From: Streptomyces sp. TLI_105
GTDB taxonomy: Bacteria > Actinomycetota > Actinomycetes > Streptomycetales > Streptomycetaceae
DNA: 64,000 bases
NCBI RefSeq assembly: GCF_900105415.1
Contig: NZ_FNSM01000001.1
Coordinates: 8,440,001 to 8,504,000, forward strand
Reading direction: 5' to 3'
Below, piece after piece: positions 8,195 through 16,189 of this stretch; within the stretch, counting starts at the first letter, position 1; each line of letters opens with the position of its first letter. The notes under the pieces were generated by a model that saw only the letters and a program-made list of their open reading frames with translations, ran no database searches and was not told where the DNA came from. The translations under genes and the position numbers were made by a program.

Positions 8195-9646
8195 ATGCGA
8201 CGCCGCCAGATGCACATGTCCAGCGAGGCCCAGGACGCCCTGCTCAAGGCACTGCAGCAGCTCCGGGCAGAGCTGAAAGCCCCTACGGAATTTCCCGCCC
8301 ACGTGCTCGAAGCGGCGGAGGACGCCAAAGCCGCGCTCCGGCTGCCCGACAAGGACGCCACCCACCTGCCGTTGTTCACGATCGACCCGCCGACCTCGAA
8401 GGACCTCGACCAGGCCATGTACCTGGAGCGGCGGCCCGGCGGCGGGTACCGCGTGCACTACGCCATCGCCGACGTGGCGGCCTTCGTCAAGCCCGGCAGC
8501 CCGCTGGACGCCGAGGCCCACGACCGGATCGAGACGCTGTACTTCCCCGACCTCAAGGTGCCCCTGTACCCGCCCTCGATCTCCGAGGGACCCGCCAGCC
8601 TGCTCCCGGGCCAGGTCGTCCCCGCCCTGCTGTGGCAGCACGACCTCGACGCCGACGGCAACGTGACCGACTCGACCGTGAGCCGAGCCAAGGTCTGCAG
8701 CCAGGCCAAGCTCAACTACGCGGGGGTCCAACATGACATCGAGGCCGGTACTGCCGAGGAGTCCGTCGCCCTGCTGCGCGAGATCGGCAAGCTGAGGGAA
8801 GCTGTCGAGGCCGCGCGCGGCGGGGTCTCGGTGAACCTGCCGGACCAGGAGGTCACCCTGGAGGACGGATCGTTCCGGCTGAGCTACGTGGCGACACTGC
8901 CCGTGGAGGGCTGGAACGAGCAGATCTCCCTCATGACCGGAATGGCCGCCGCCCGGATCATGCTGGACAGCGGCACCGGGATCCTGCGCACCCAGAAGGA
9001 GCAGGACGACCAGGACGTCATCCGGCGCGTGCACGACACCGCAAAGCTGCTGGGCATCGACTGGAAGCCCGGCGTCTTGTACGCCGCGCTGGTCAACTCC
9101 CTCGATCCGGGCGACCAGAAGCACATGGCGTTCCTCAGCGAGGCAACCGCCATGTTGCTCAAGGCGGAGTACACCACCTTCCGCGATCACCACATCCCGA
9201 AGTACACGCGCCACGCGGCGATCGCGGCCCCGTACACCTACTGCACGGCCCCGCTGCGGCGCCTGATCGACCGGTACGCCGGTGAGCTGTGCGTGGCCGC
9301 GTGCGCCGACCAGGCACCGCCGACCTGGGTGCTCGACGCCCTGTACTGCCTGCCGTGCGACATGGCGCGGGGGAAGGGGAAGGTGGCGGACCGGCGCGTG
9401 GTGGACCTGGCGGAGGCCGCCCTGCTCAAGGACCGGGTGGGCGAGGTTTTCAGCGGCACGGTCATCAACACCGACGCGGAGGACGGCAACCCGAAGGTGG
9501 GCACGGTGCACCTGGCGGAACCCGCCGTGATGGGCAAGATCACGTCTGGTGCCAAGCTCGGCCTGGGCACGAGCGTCCAGGCCAAACTCACGCGGGCAGA
9601 CCCCCTCTTCTCCGGCAATCACAAGATCCTCTTCAACACGGTGTAG
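8195..9646 (+). CDS. RNB-domain ribonuclease (RNase II/R superfamily)
   Basis: A 483-aa protein starting MRRRQMHMSSEAQ; the 62 upstream in-frame codons are not family-like. The RNB active site reads TIDPPTSKDLDQAM, supplying three of the four Asp ligands, with Gln where E. coli RNase II has its last Asp. I recall the DLDQ form from actinobacterial homologues. Downstream are VHYAIADVAAFV, ETLYFPDLKVPLYPP, HAAIAAPYTYCTAPLRRLIDRY (the conserved substrate-clamp region) and a C-terminal beta domain. No S1 or cold-shock domain is apparent, so it is a short 3'-5' exoribonuclease. A TACGCT hexamer 7 nt before the ATG suggests a leaderless message. Confidence 0.9.
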   Translation: MRRRQMHMSSEAQDALLKALQQLRAELKAPTEFPAHVLEAAEDAKAALRLPDKDATHLPLFTIDPPTSKDLDQAMYLERRPGGGYRVHYAIADVAAFVKPGSPLDAEAHDRIETLYFPDLKVPLYPPSISEGPASLLPGQVVPALLWQHDLDADGNVTDSTVSRAKVCSQAKLNYAGVQHDIEAGTAEESVALLREIGKLREAVEAARGGVSVNLPDQEVTLEDGSFRLSYVATLPVEGWNEQISLMTGMAAARIMLDSGTGILRTQKEQDDQDVIRRVHDTAKLLGIDWKPGVLYAALVNSLDPGDQKHMAFLSEATAMLLKAEYTTFRDHHIPKYTRHAAIAAPYTYCTAPLRRLIDRYAGELCVAACADQAPPTWVLDALYCLPCDMARGKGKVADRRVVDLAEAALLKDRVGEVFSGTVINTDAEDGNPKVGTVHLAEPAVMGKITSGAKLGLGTSVQAKLTRADPLFSGNHKILFNTV

Positions 9647-9647
9647 C

Positions 9648-9671
9648 GGCCCGTCGCCTCTGGCGGGCCGG
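9648..9671 (+). terminator. GC hairpin after the RNB gene
   Basis: CGGCCCG and CGGGCCG arms with CGCC/GGCG extension form a GC-rich hairpin immediately after the ribonuclease stop codon. Confidence 0.55.
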
Positions 9672-9942
9672 GGCCGCCCGCGCCACTCGCACCGACGCGA
9701 GGCGGGCCGCGCGGGCCGTCGGCGTGGGAGCCGGATCCGGTCGCCTCGCCGGTGCCGCCCGCTGGGGCGGGAACACCGCTCAGCCCCTTCTCGAAGTGGA
9801 CTGGACAGCCCCGGCGAACTCTCGTCCGCCGAGTGGCTCCGTACGCGAGAGGGAACAGCAGCCGTTCGCCACTTCGGGGGGCGGTCTCTGGGGCGCAGCG
9901 TTTGAATTGTTCACGGGCTGCGGCAGCACCGGTTGCCGGTCC

Positions 9943-10794
9943 TCACTGACGGTACGCGGCTGTCGCGATCTCGATGAAGGATCGAATCAACGGGTTGGTG
10001 TCACCCTCGTTCCACACCGCCACCACTCGGCTCGGCGGCATGTCGGTCAGCGGGACCATGGCCAGCTCCGCGGGCAGGTCGTGTCCGAGCGGGGCCAGGC
10101 CGACCGTCCCGTTCCACAGCACGGCCTGCAGGCATTCCTGGACGGCGCGCACCACCGGGCCCTCGCGCGGCCTGCCACCGTTCCAGTACCACTGCCAGAT
10201 GGGGTCGGTGCCCGGGGGGAACTGGAACCAGCGACGGTCGCTCAGCTCGGCCAGTCGCAGCCCGTCGCGGCGGGCCAGCGGATCGTCGGCGCGCAGGACC
10301 ACGCCGACCGGATCGGTCCGCAGTGCGCGCACCGTCAGGGCGGTCTCGTCGAACGGCGCCCGAGTCAGCGCGACGTCGACCAGTCCGGCGCGCAGCCCGC
10401 AGGTCGGGTCGGTCAGATCGGTGTCGCGGATGCGGATGTCGATGCCGGGGCGGCTCCGGCGGTAGGCGGCGGCCAGCCTGGCCACTCCCGGGTCGGTGCC
10501 GTCGCCCAGGATCCCGATGGTGAGGGTCGCGACGCCGGCCGCCGTGCTCATGCGCACCCGGACGCGGTCGGCATGGTCGAGCAGGGCCCGCGCCTCGTCG
10601 AGCAGCACCGAGCCCACCGGAGTGAGGATGACCCCCCTGGGCGAGCGGGCGAACAGCAGGGCCCCGACATCGGCCTCCAACTGCTTGATCGCCCGACTCA
10701 GCGGAGGCTGGCTCATGTGCAGTCGGGTGGCGGCCCGGCCGAAGTGGAGTTCCTCGGCGACCGCCACGAAGTAGCGCAAGGTCCGTAGCTCCAC
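9943..10794 (-). CDS. LysR-family transcriptional regulator
   Basis: A 283-aa protein starting at GTG 10794 (VELRTLRYFVAVAEELHFG...). The N-terminal helix-turn-helix reads FGRAATRLHMSQPPLSRAIKQLEADVGALLF, classic LysR. The C-terminal effector domain includes VDVALTRAP and WNGTVGLAPLGHDLP. The family start is confirmed by the RTLRYF motif at residue 4; the longer open frame to 11214 is the shadow of the divergent cupin gene. TATGGT lies just upstream, suggesting a leaderless start. A perfect T-N11-A palindrome lies in the intergenic space, so control of the cupin gene and of itself is likely. Inducer unknown. Confidence 0.9.
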   Translation of the reverse strand: MELRTLRYFVAVAEELHFGRAATRLHMSQPPLSRAIKQLEADVGALLFARSPRGVILTPVGSVLLDEARALLDHADRVRVRMSTAAGVATLTIGILGDGTDPGVARLAAAYRRSRPGIDIRIRDTDLTDPTCGLRAGLVDVALTRAPFDETALTVRALRTDPVGVVLRADDPLARRDGLRLAELSDRRWFQFPPGTDPIWQWYWNGGRPREGPVVRAVQECLQAVLWNGTVGLAPLGHDLPAELAMVPLTDMPPSRVVAVWNEGDTNPLIRSFIEIATAAYRQ

Positions 10795-10803
10795 GCTGCA
10801 ACC

Positions 10804-10818
10804 ATACCCACGAGGTAT
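10804..10818. promoter_or_regulatory. LysR-type T-N11-A operator
   Basis: ATACC-N5-GGTAT is a perfect 15-bp palindrome containing T-N11-A, the LysR consensus geometry. It lies between the divergent lysR start (10794) and the cupin start (10876) and overlaps the likely lysR -10. Confidence 0.7.
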
Positions 10819-10875
10819 CGGCGCCGCGGGATGGGTCTTGGACACCGGCAGGGCCCCGGCGGTGCACTGGTGAGC

Positions 10876-11370
10876 ATGACCGAAGAAGCGAAGACCAGCG
10901 AGCCGCAGACCACCCCCGTCGTATCGGTGGTGGGTCCCGGCGATGGCGAGACGATCGTTCTGGGCACCACCCACATGCGCGTACTGGAGGACGGCAGCCA
11001 CACCGGGCACCGCCTCGCGATCGCCGAGTCCGTCCTCGCCCCGCACACCCAGGGACCGCCGCAGCACCGTCACGCCCGACACGACGAGGGCTTCTACGTC
11101 CTCTCCGGCACCGTGCGGTTCACCGTCGGGGACGAGGACTACGACGCCGCCACGGGCACGCTCGTGATGGTTCCGCCCGGTACCCCGCACACCTTCGCCA
11201 ACCTGACCGACCAACCCGCCGTCATGCTCAGCACGTTCACCCCCGACCTGTACGTGCAGTACTTCCGGGAACTCCAGGAGGTGCTCGCCGGCGGCCGACC
11301 GCTGACTCCACAGGCCAACATCGACGCGATGAGCCGCTACGCGACCGAGCCCGCCACCGGCCTCGCCTGA
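10876..11370 (+). CDS. Cupin-domain protein
   Basis: A 164-aa protein with one cupin barrel. Motif 1 is QHRHARHDEGFYVLSGTVRF (two His and a Glu as metal ligands, then G), and motif 2 is VPPGTPHTFAN (the final His). The C-terminal helix includes FRELQEVLAGG. Such single-domain cupins are dioxygenases, isomerases or quercetinase-like enzymes; the substrate cannot be read. The ATG at 10876 was chosen because the preceding 15 codons are not conserved-looking and overlap the promoter. It is divergent from a LysR regulator with an operator between them, implying inducible expression. Confidence 0.85.
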   Translation: MTEEAKTSEPQTTPVVSVVGPGDGETIVLGTTHMRVLEDGSHTGHRLAIAESVLAPHTQGPPQHRHARHDEGFYVLSGTVRFTVGDEDYDAATGTLVMVPPGTPHTFANLTDQPAVMLSTFTPDLYVQYFRELQEVLAGGRPLTPQANIDAMSRYATEPATGLA

Positions 11371-11555
11371 AGCCGACGGAACAGCCCGTCCCGGCCACCC
11401 TCCTTTCGACCGGCGGGGCGGTGGCGCTGCCGCCTTTCGGCGCCCGGGCCCCTCGGACGACGGACCGGGCCTTCACCGGCGCTCTTCCGGCAAGCGACGC
11501 AATCGACGGGGCCCCGTGAACCGGTGGCCCATGAACGGGAACCATGAACATCGCC

Positions 11556-11569
11556 TATTGATCAGAAAC
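11556..11569. repeat. Solitary IS630 end (14 bp)
   Basis: TATTGATCAGAAAC here is identical, in the same orientation, to the TA target plus left terminus of the IS630 element at 12572-12585. It overlaps the stop codon of the HxlR gene, so the extreme 3' end of that gene may derive from an excised or recombined IS copy. Confidence 0.5.
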
Positions 11570-11993
11570 GGCTCGGGTTCTCATCGACATGAGGAGTCTT
11601 CACCAAGGTCGCCTGATCCGCCTCGATGGTCCTGGCCGCCTGGGCTGCTTCCCGGAAGGTGACGACCGCCTCGCCGTTCTCCCGCGCCCATGCGGTGAGC
11701 ATCCTGATGGGCTCCTCCAGGGTTCGCCCGAGATCGGTCAGGCTGTACTCCACGCGCGGCGGCGCCTCGGCGTACGCGTGCCGCTCGACGAGCCCATTGG
11801 CCTGGAGCCGGCGCAACGTCTGGGTCAGTACCTTGCGCGAAATGCCACCGCTCAGCTCGACCAGCTCGCCGTGGCGCAACGGGCCGTCGGTCAGCGCGAA
11901 GAGCGTGACCATGGACCACTTGCTGGCGATGATCTCCATGGCCAGGAGAGCGGGACAGTCGGCGAGGAAGGCAATTCCGGGTCGCAGGCTCAT
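11562..11993 (-). CDS. HxlR-family regulator (3' end at an IS scar)
   Basis: A 143-aa winged-helix protein with the HxlR signature: CPALLAMEIIASKWSMVTLFALTDGPLRHGELVELSGGISRKVLTQTLRRL, then a wing AEAPPRVEYSLTDLG. The start at 11993 gives the family-like N-terminus MSLRPGIAFLADCP; the frame upstream to 12050 is promoter. HxlR proteins commonly sense reactive carbonyls or oxidants and regulate a divergent gene, here the DoxX-like gene at 12090. The last codons overlap the 14-bp IS630 end, so the natural C-terminus may be slightly altered. Confidence 0.88.
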   Translation of the reverse strand: MSLRPGIAFLADCPALLAMEIIASKWSMVTLFALTDGPLRHGELVELSGGISRKVLTQTLRRLQANGLVERHAYAEAPPRVEYSLTDLGRTLEEPIRMLTAWARENGEAVVTFREAAQAARTIEADQATLVKTPHVDENPSRF

Positions 11994-12089
11994 GCCCCGA
12001 AGGTTACCTAGAGGTACCTGACGGCCGCCTATCGTCGTCAAGGTGCGCACGCCCCCTTACTCGCATCTCGCACGATTGAGGTTTCAGGC

Positions 12090-12440
12090 ATGTTCGTCTC
12101 CCTTGCCGTCGTCACCGTGTTCATGTCGGCGCTTCTCCTGGTATCGGCCGGGGCCAAGTCTCTGCGGACGCGGCACATCACCGAGCAGATGTCCACCCTC
12201 GGAGTGCCGCAGGGCATGATGGCTTTCCTGATCGGCGCTCAGATCGCGGGCGCGGCCGGTGTGATCGCCGGGCTCTGGTGGGGACCCGTCGGAATCGCCG
12301 CCGCGATCGGCCTGGCGCTCTATTTCGCTGGGGCGGTCGCCTTTCACCTGCGCGTCGGCGACCGCAAGGGCGCGTCTCCGGCGGTGGTCCTCACCATGGC
12401 CTCCGTCGCCCTGATCACATTGCGTGCTGCCACCCTCTGA
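12090..12440 (+). CDS. DoxX-like integral membrane protein
   Basis: A 116-aa protein with four predicted hydrophobic helices: residues 1-22 (VSLAVVTVFMSALLLVSAGAK), about 40-62 (GMMAFLIGAQIAGAAGVIAG), 63-85 (VGIAAAIGLALYFAGAVAFH) and 95-113. The pattern FHLRVGD between helices 3 and 4 is typical of DoxX-like proteins. Members are linked to redox or quinone pathways but biochemical roles are poorly defined. It is divergent from the HxlR regulator (about 100 bp between starts), the usual arrangement for this pair. A second, truncated DoxX gene lies beyond the IS630 element. Confidence 0.82.
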   Translation: MFVSLAVVTVFMSALLLVSAGAKSLRTRHITEQMSTLGVPQGMMAFLIGAQIAGAAGVIAGLWWGPVGIAAAIGLALYFAGAVAFHLRVGDRKGASPAVVLTMASVALITLRAATL

Positions 12441-12479
12441 CAGCGGACAGCCGGTCTGACGCCCGCCTTGATCGTGCCG

Positions 12480-12571
12480 AGTGAGGTCGGTCTCCGATGA
12501 GGACGGCCACCGTTGATCATCGTGAGTTGTGTCGACAAACGAAGATCAGCCGGTGGCCGTGGGCCACAGCG
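12480..12571 (+). mobile_element. Left-end remnant of an IS701-type element
   Basis: From about 12505 the DNA matches the stretch before and at the transposase start near 47330-47391 (GTTGATCATCG, then GAAGATCA, CGGTGGCCG and CACAGCGTA). Translated, VSTNEDQPVAVGHSV parallels VKTEDHSVAAGHSVD of that transposase. Only about 15 codons remain; the IS630 element has inserted at the TA that follows. Confidence 0.6.
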
Positions 12572-12573
12572 TA

Positions 12574-13679
12574 TTGATCAGAAACTCACGGGGGCCTCGT
12601 CCAGGACGTAGCGGACGTGTGGGCCGCCGAAGTAGCCGCGGACTATGTGCAGCTGGCGCTGGCGCCGGCGGAAGAAGCGGCGGGTTTCGGCGGCGAGTTC
12701 GGCTTGATCGCGGGCTCGGTGCTGCCGGGGCAGGCTGTGCTTGAGGTCGGCGTTGACCAGCTCGTCGGGGTTCAGCTCGGGTGAGTAGGCGGGGAGGAAG
12801 TGCAGCTCGACGTCGTCGGGGTGGGCGGCGAGCCAGTCGCGGACCTTCTTGGACCGGTGGGCGGAGTGCCCGTCGACGACGAGGTGGACCTTGTGGTCGA
12901 AGTGGCCGGCCAGCCGGTCCAGGAAGCGACACATCACCTCGGCGGTGAAACTCTCGGTGAAGACCATGAAGTGCATCCGGCCCCTGGTGCTGATCGCCGA
13001 CATCGCGTTCACGGAGAACCGGTTCCCGCTCCGCCGTACGACGGGCGTCTTCCCCTTCTCACCCCAGGTGCGGCCGGTGACCTGGCCCGAGCGGATGCCG
13101 ACCTGGTCGGCGAACAGAATCTCGCCGCCGTCCCTCCTCACCTTCGCCCTGATCGCCGGCCAGGTCTCCTCGTGCCAGCGGCGCACGGCCTCCGGGTCCT
13201 GTTCCACAGCCCGTTTGTCCGGGCGCTGGAAGGACAGGCCCCACCGCTTCAGGTACTTGCCCACCCCCACCTCGGTCAGCCTCACCCGGTACAGCTTCGC
13301 GATCAGCTCGCCCACCAGCCGCCGCGTCCACAGTTGCCCGCCCAGGCCCACGTCGCACGGGCGATGGTCGAGAACCGCCTGACGCACGGCGGCCTGCTCG
13401 GCCTCCCCGAGTACCTGGTGCACCCCGACCGGCTTGCCCCGCGGCTGCATGACCAGCGCCTCTCGCCCGCCGGCCCGCCACTTCGACCACCAGATGTCGA
13501 CGGCCTTCAGCGACACGCCGAAGACTGCCGCCACGTCCGCACGGTCCCGGCCCGCCACCAACGCGGCCACCGCCCTCAACCGCAGGGCCTCTTGCGCCGA
13601 CGGTGACAGATGCCGCGCGTCCCCCACCAGATCGCTCACACCCCACCAACGACCCAGAACCCAAACCGTTTCGGATCAA
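12574..13679 (-). mobile_element. Intact IS630-family insertion sequence (1106 bp)
   Basis: The termini TTGATCAGAAAC (left) and GTTTCGGATCAA (right) are inverted repeats with one mismatch, flanked on both sides by TA (12572-12573 and 13680-13681), the IS630 target duplication. One full-length transposase gene fills it. It separates an IS701 remnant from the body of a DoxX gene. Confidence 0.85.
12578..13639 (-). CDS. IS630-family transposase, full length
   Basis: A 353-aa DDE transposase in one uninterrupted frame. The N-terminus carries a helix-turn-helix (AALVAGRDRADVAAVFGVSLKAVDIWWSKW). The catalytic domain shows EILFADQVGIRSGQ (first Asp), HLVVDGHSAHRSKKVRDW (second Asp) and LPAYSPELNPDELVNADLK (acidic third position). 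Coding begins 40 bp inside the right terminal repeat and ends at the left one. No frameshift or stop is visible, so the element may still be mobile. Confidence 0.9.
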   Translation of the reverse strand: MSDLVGDARHLSPSAQEALRLRAVAALVAGRDRADVAAVFGVSLKAVDIWWSKWRAGGREALVMQPRGKPVGVHQVLGEAEQAAVRQAVLDHRPCDVGLGGQLWTRRLVGELIAKLYRVRLTEVGVGKYLKRWGLSFQRPDKRAVEQDPEAVRRWHEETWPAIRAKVRRDGGEILFADQVGIRSGQVTGRTWGEKGKTPVVRRSGNRFSVNAMSAISTRGRMHFMVFTESFTAEVMCRFLDRLAGHFDHKVHLVVDGHSAHRSKKVRDWLAAHPDDVELHFLPAYSPELNPDELVNADLKHSLPRQHRARDQAELAAETRRFFRRRQRQLHIVRGYFGGPHVRYVLDEAPVSF

Positions 13680-13681
13680 TA

Positions 13682-14027
13682 TGGGATCGTCGCGGGACTG
13701 CTCGCGCTCTTCTACTTCTACGCAGGCGCGTTGAAGGTGATCTGCAGCCGTGATCAGCTCCGACCGATGATGGCCTGGGTCGACCACATACCCTTGCCTG
13801 CCCTCAGGGCGCTGGGGGCGGTCGAAATACTCGGCGCCATCGGCCTGATCCTGCCGCCGCTGACCGGCATCGCCCCCTCGCTGGCGCCGGCCGCGGCCAT
13901 CGGCTTCGTACTCCTGCAGACCGGCGCGATCGCCGTCCACCTGAGGGGCGAAGACCGCCGGATCGCACTCAACGCCGGGCTCACCGTCACCGCGGCGGTG
14001 ACCATCTGGCTGGCCACCCGGCCGTGA
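13682..14027 (+). pseudogene. DoxX-family gene, 5' end removed by IS630
   Basis: The frame reads YGIVAGLLALFYFYAGALKV then MMAWVDHIPLPALRALGAVEI, with four hydrophobic helices as in DoxX proteins. The IS630 target TA lies directly before the tyrosine codon and no start codon exists in frame until helix 1 is passed. Only a few N-terminal residues appear to be missing. Read-through from IS sequence is conceivable but unproven. Confidence 0.65.
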
Positions 14028-14092
14028 TCGAGCACAGTCCTCGACCGGGGGATGCGACTACAGGGCCGGCCGCCCCACAGCTGTCATTTCTC

Positions 14093-14511
14093 ATGAACAT
14101 CGAACACGCCGCCCTTCACGCGCTGCTCGGCTTCGAGGAGGCCGACACCTCCAGCGGCCTCCACCCGCTCCAGCGCCCGAAGTTCGGCGAACTGATGACG
14201 CACGCGCGGCCGGGCGACACCGAGCCCATTTCCAAGATGTTCCGCCTCGTGCGCGGCACCGGGCACATCCTCGACGTGCTCGACGTCCTTCACCGCGACG
14301 CGTCGCCCCGTGCATCCATGACGGCGCGGCTCTCCGCCATGGACCTACCGTCCGCTGCCCGCGCATCGGAGAGCTGCTGTCCATCGTGAAGTCCACGGTG
14401 CGGACCCTTGCCGCTGGCGAACTTCAGCGCGAGCTGACCTACGACGGACTGCGGGCCGCCGAGGCCAAGGCCGCAAGGGCGGACGCCGACCGGCCACCCC
14501 CCCGGCTGTGA
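14093..14511 (+). pseudogene. Serine recombinase (resolvase/invertase) relic
   Basis: The first frame encodes ALLGFEEADTSSGLHPLQRP continuing KFGELMTHARPGDT and GTGHILDVLDVLHR, matching the middle of the resolvase catalytic domain. After a frame change near 14370 the sequence ELLSIVKSTVRTLAAGELQRE continuing LTYDGLRAAEAKAAR resembles the long helix before the DNA-binding domain. The catalytic Ser N-terminus and the HTH are missing. Confidence 0.5.
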
Positions 14512-14518
14512 CCGTCGG

Positions 14519-15337
14519 TCAGGCCCGCGGGGTGCGCGGCTCCAGGCGGAACTCGAAGCCGAGGGTGCCCGGGTCGAGCGCGGTCGCGCCGCCGTCGACG
14601 GTGAGCACCGCACCGTTCACGAACGAGGCGGCGGGCGACAGCAGCCAGGCGACCGCCTCCGCGACCTCCTGCGGCTCACCGGGCCGCCCGGCGGGCAGGA
14701 CCCGGGTCACCTCCTCGTACGCCGCTTCCAGACCGTCCTCTCCCAGGCCCGCCTCGTCGGCGAACCGGTTCATCCGGCGGTCCGCCATGTCGGTGCGCAC
14801 CCAGCTCGGGCACACGGTGTTGGCGCGCAGCCCCGCGCCCCCGTAGTCGACCGCGAGCGAGCGGCACAGCTGGAGCAGCGCCGCCTTGGAGGTGGCGTAG
14901 GCGGCGTTCCCGACGCCGTTGCGCAGGGCGGACACCGAGGCCACCGCGACCACCGCGCCGCGGGCCTCGAGCAGGTGCGGGAGCGCGGCGCGCAGCAGCA
15001 GGAACGGACCGGTGAGGTTGGTCCGCATGACCTCGTCCCAGTCCTCCAGGGTCACCTCGCCCACCCCGCCGCCCCGCCCGATGCCGGCGTTGAGCACCAG
15101 ACCGTCGAGCCGCCCGTACGTGCCGACCACCGTCTCTACGAGCGAGACCACCGCGGCGGGGTCCCCGATGTCCGACGGTACGGGCAGGGCGCCGGTCTCC
15201 TCGGCGACCAGCCGCAGCGGCTCGGGGCGGCGCCCGGACACCACCACCTTGTGTCCCGCCAGGGCCAGCGACCGCGCGGTCGCGGCCCCGATCCCCGTCC
15301 CGCCCCCGGTCACCAGGTACACGCGCTCGTCCACCAT
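14519..15337 (-). CDS. Short-chain dehydrogenase/reductase
   Basis: A 272-aa classical SDR. The nucleotide-binding motif TGGGTGIG is at residues 10-17, LVLNAGIG follows, and the catalytic Ser is in VASVSAL with YATSK supplying Tyr and Lys. VNGAVLTVDGG near the C-terminus is the family end. The start at 15337 (MVDERVYLVTGGG) places the Rossmann motif normally. An Arg after the second strand (VVVSGRRPEP) suggests NADP. Substrate unknown. It is convergent with nothing and divergent from the GNAT gene at 15535. Confidence 0.88.
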   Translation of the reverse strand: MVDERVYLVTGGGTGIGAATARSLALAGHKVVVSGRRPEPLRLVAEETGALPVPSDIGDPAAVVSLVETVVGTYGRLDGLVLNAGIGRGGGVGEVTLEDWDEVMRTNLTGPFLLLRAALPHLLEARGAVVAVASVSALRNGVGNAAYATSKAALLQLCRSLAVDYGGAGLRANTVCPSWVRTDMADRRMNRFADEAGLGEDGLEAAYEEVTRVLPAGRPGEPQEVAEAVAWLLSPAASFVNGAVLTVDGGATALDPGTLGFEFRLEPRTPRA

Positions 15338-15534
15338 GCCCGCCGCCTCTCCCGTGTCTCGTCCGCCGTCCCGTCCCGGTGATCTTAGGCACGCGCCGCC
15401 CCCGGACCGGGCCGGCCGGCGAACCACACGGCGGGGCGCATCGGTCGGGGGGAGCGGGACCGAGAGCGGTCTGGCGCCGGGCGGGCCGTACGTCGGATCA
15501 TGAGGGTGATCACGGACGGGTGGGGGAGAGCGAC

Positions 15535-16119
15535 ATGAGTGACCACACGGACGGCAGGCCGCGGATACGGGACGCCGTGGCCGGCGACCGGTCGGCCATC
15601 TGGCCCTTCTGGCACGAGATCGTCGCCGCGGGCGAGACGTACGCCTGGGACCAGGACACCGACGGGCAGGCAGCCCGGGCCCTGTGGACGGCCCCCGGCT
15701 CCCGCGTCTTCGTCGTCGAGACGGACCCGGCGACGGAGGCCGGCCCGGCGGCAGGGGCCGGGGCGGCGGCAGGGGCCGGCCCGGCGACCGGGACCGGGGC
15801 GGGCGCAGCCGGAGCGATCGTCGCCTCCGCCTCCGTACGCCCCCACCACGGCGGCCCGGCCAGGGGCGTGGCCAACGCCGGCTTCATGGTCGACCCCGCC
15901 CACGCCGACCGCGGCATCGACCCCCTGGCCGAACACGTCCTGGACGAGGCCCGCCGCGACGGCTACACGGCGACGGTGTTCAACGCCGTCGTGGAGACCA
16001 ACCCCGCCCTGCGGCTGTGGCGGTCCCTCGGCTTCACGGTCCTGGGCACCGTGCCGGAGGCGTACGATCACCCCCGCCGCGGCCCGGTCGGCCTGCACAT
16101 CCTGCACCGCCGGCTCTGA
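15535..16119 (+). CDS. GNAT-family N-acetyltransferase with Ala/Gly-rich insert
   Basis: A 194-aa acetyltransferase. The start follows GGGGGAG with a 6-nt gap. The fold is indicated by RIRDAVAGDRSAIWPFWHEIV at the N-terminus, ANAGFMVDPAHADRGIDPLAEHVL (acetyl-CoA loop, although the usual R/Q-x-x-G-x-G/A is RGIDPLA) and NPALRLWRSLGFTVLGTVPEAY. Residues about 65-95 are a low-complexity stretch of Ala, Gly, Pro and Thr, encoded by imperfect DNA repeats, inserted between two central strands. The core resembles phosphinothricin/MnaT-like acetyltransferases. Substrate not determined. Confidence 0.82.
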   Translation: MSDHTDGRPRIRDAVAGDRSAIWPFWHEIVAAGETYAWDQDTDGQAARALWTAPGSRVFVVETDPATEAGPAAGAGAAAGAGPATGTGAGAAGAIVASASVRPHHGGPARGVANAGFMVDPAHADRGIDPLAEHVLDEARRDGYTATVFNAVVETNPALRLWRSLGFTVLGTVPEAYDHPRRGPVGLHILHRRL

Positions 16120-16154
16120 GCGTCGGCGAAGATAGGAAGACCCACCAACCCACC

Positions 16155-16170
16155 CGTGCCGTGCGGCACG
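16155..16170. promoter_or_regulatory. 16-bp inverted repeat before lacI-type gene
   Basis: CGTGCC-GTGC-GGCACG lies 20 nt before the LacI-family start. It could be an autoregulatory operator, but it differs in sequence from the palindromes at the permease promoter. Confidence 0.35.
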
Positions 16171-16189
16171 ACCAGAGGAGCGACGGCAG

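Noticed and set aside
8012..9622. 536-codon frame antisense to the RNB ribonuclease gene
   Set aside because: Shadow of a well-supported gene; no family features.
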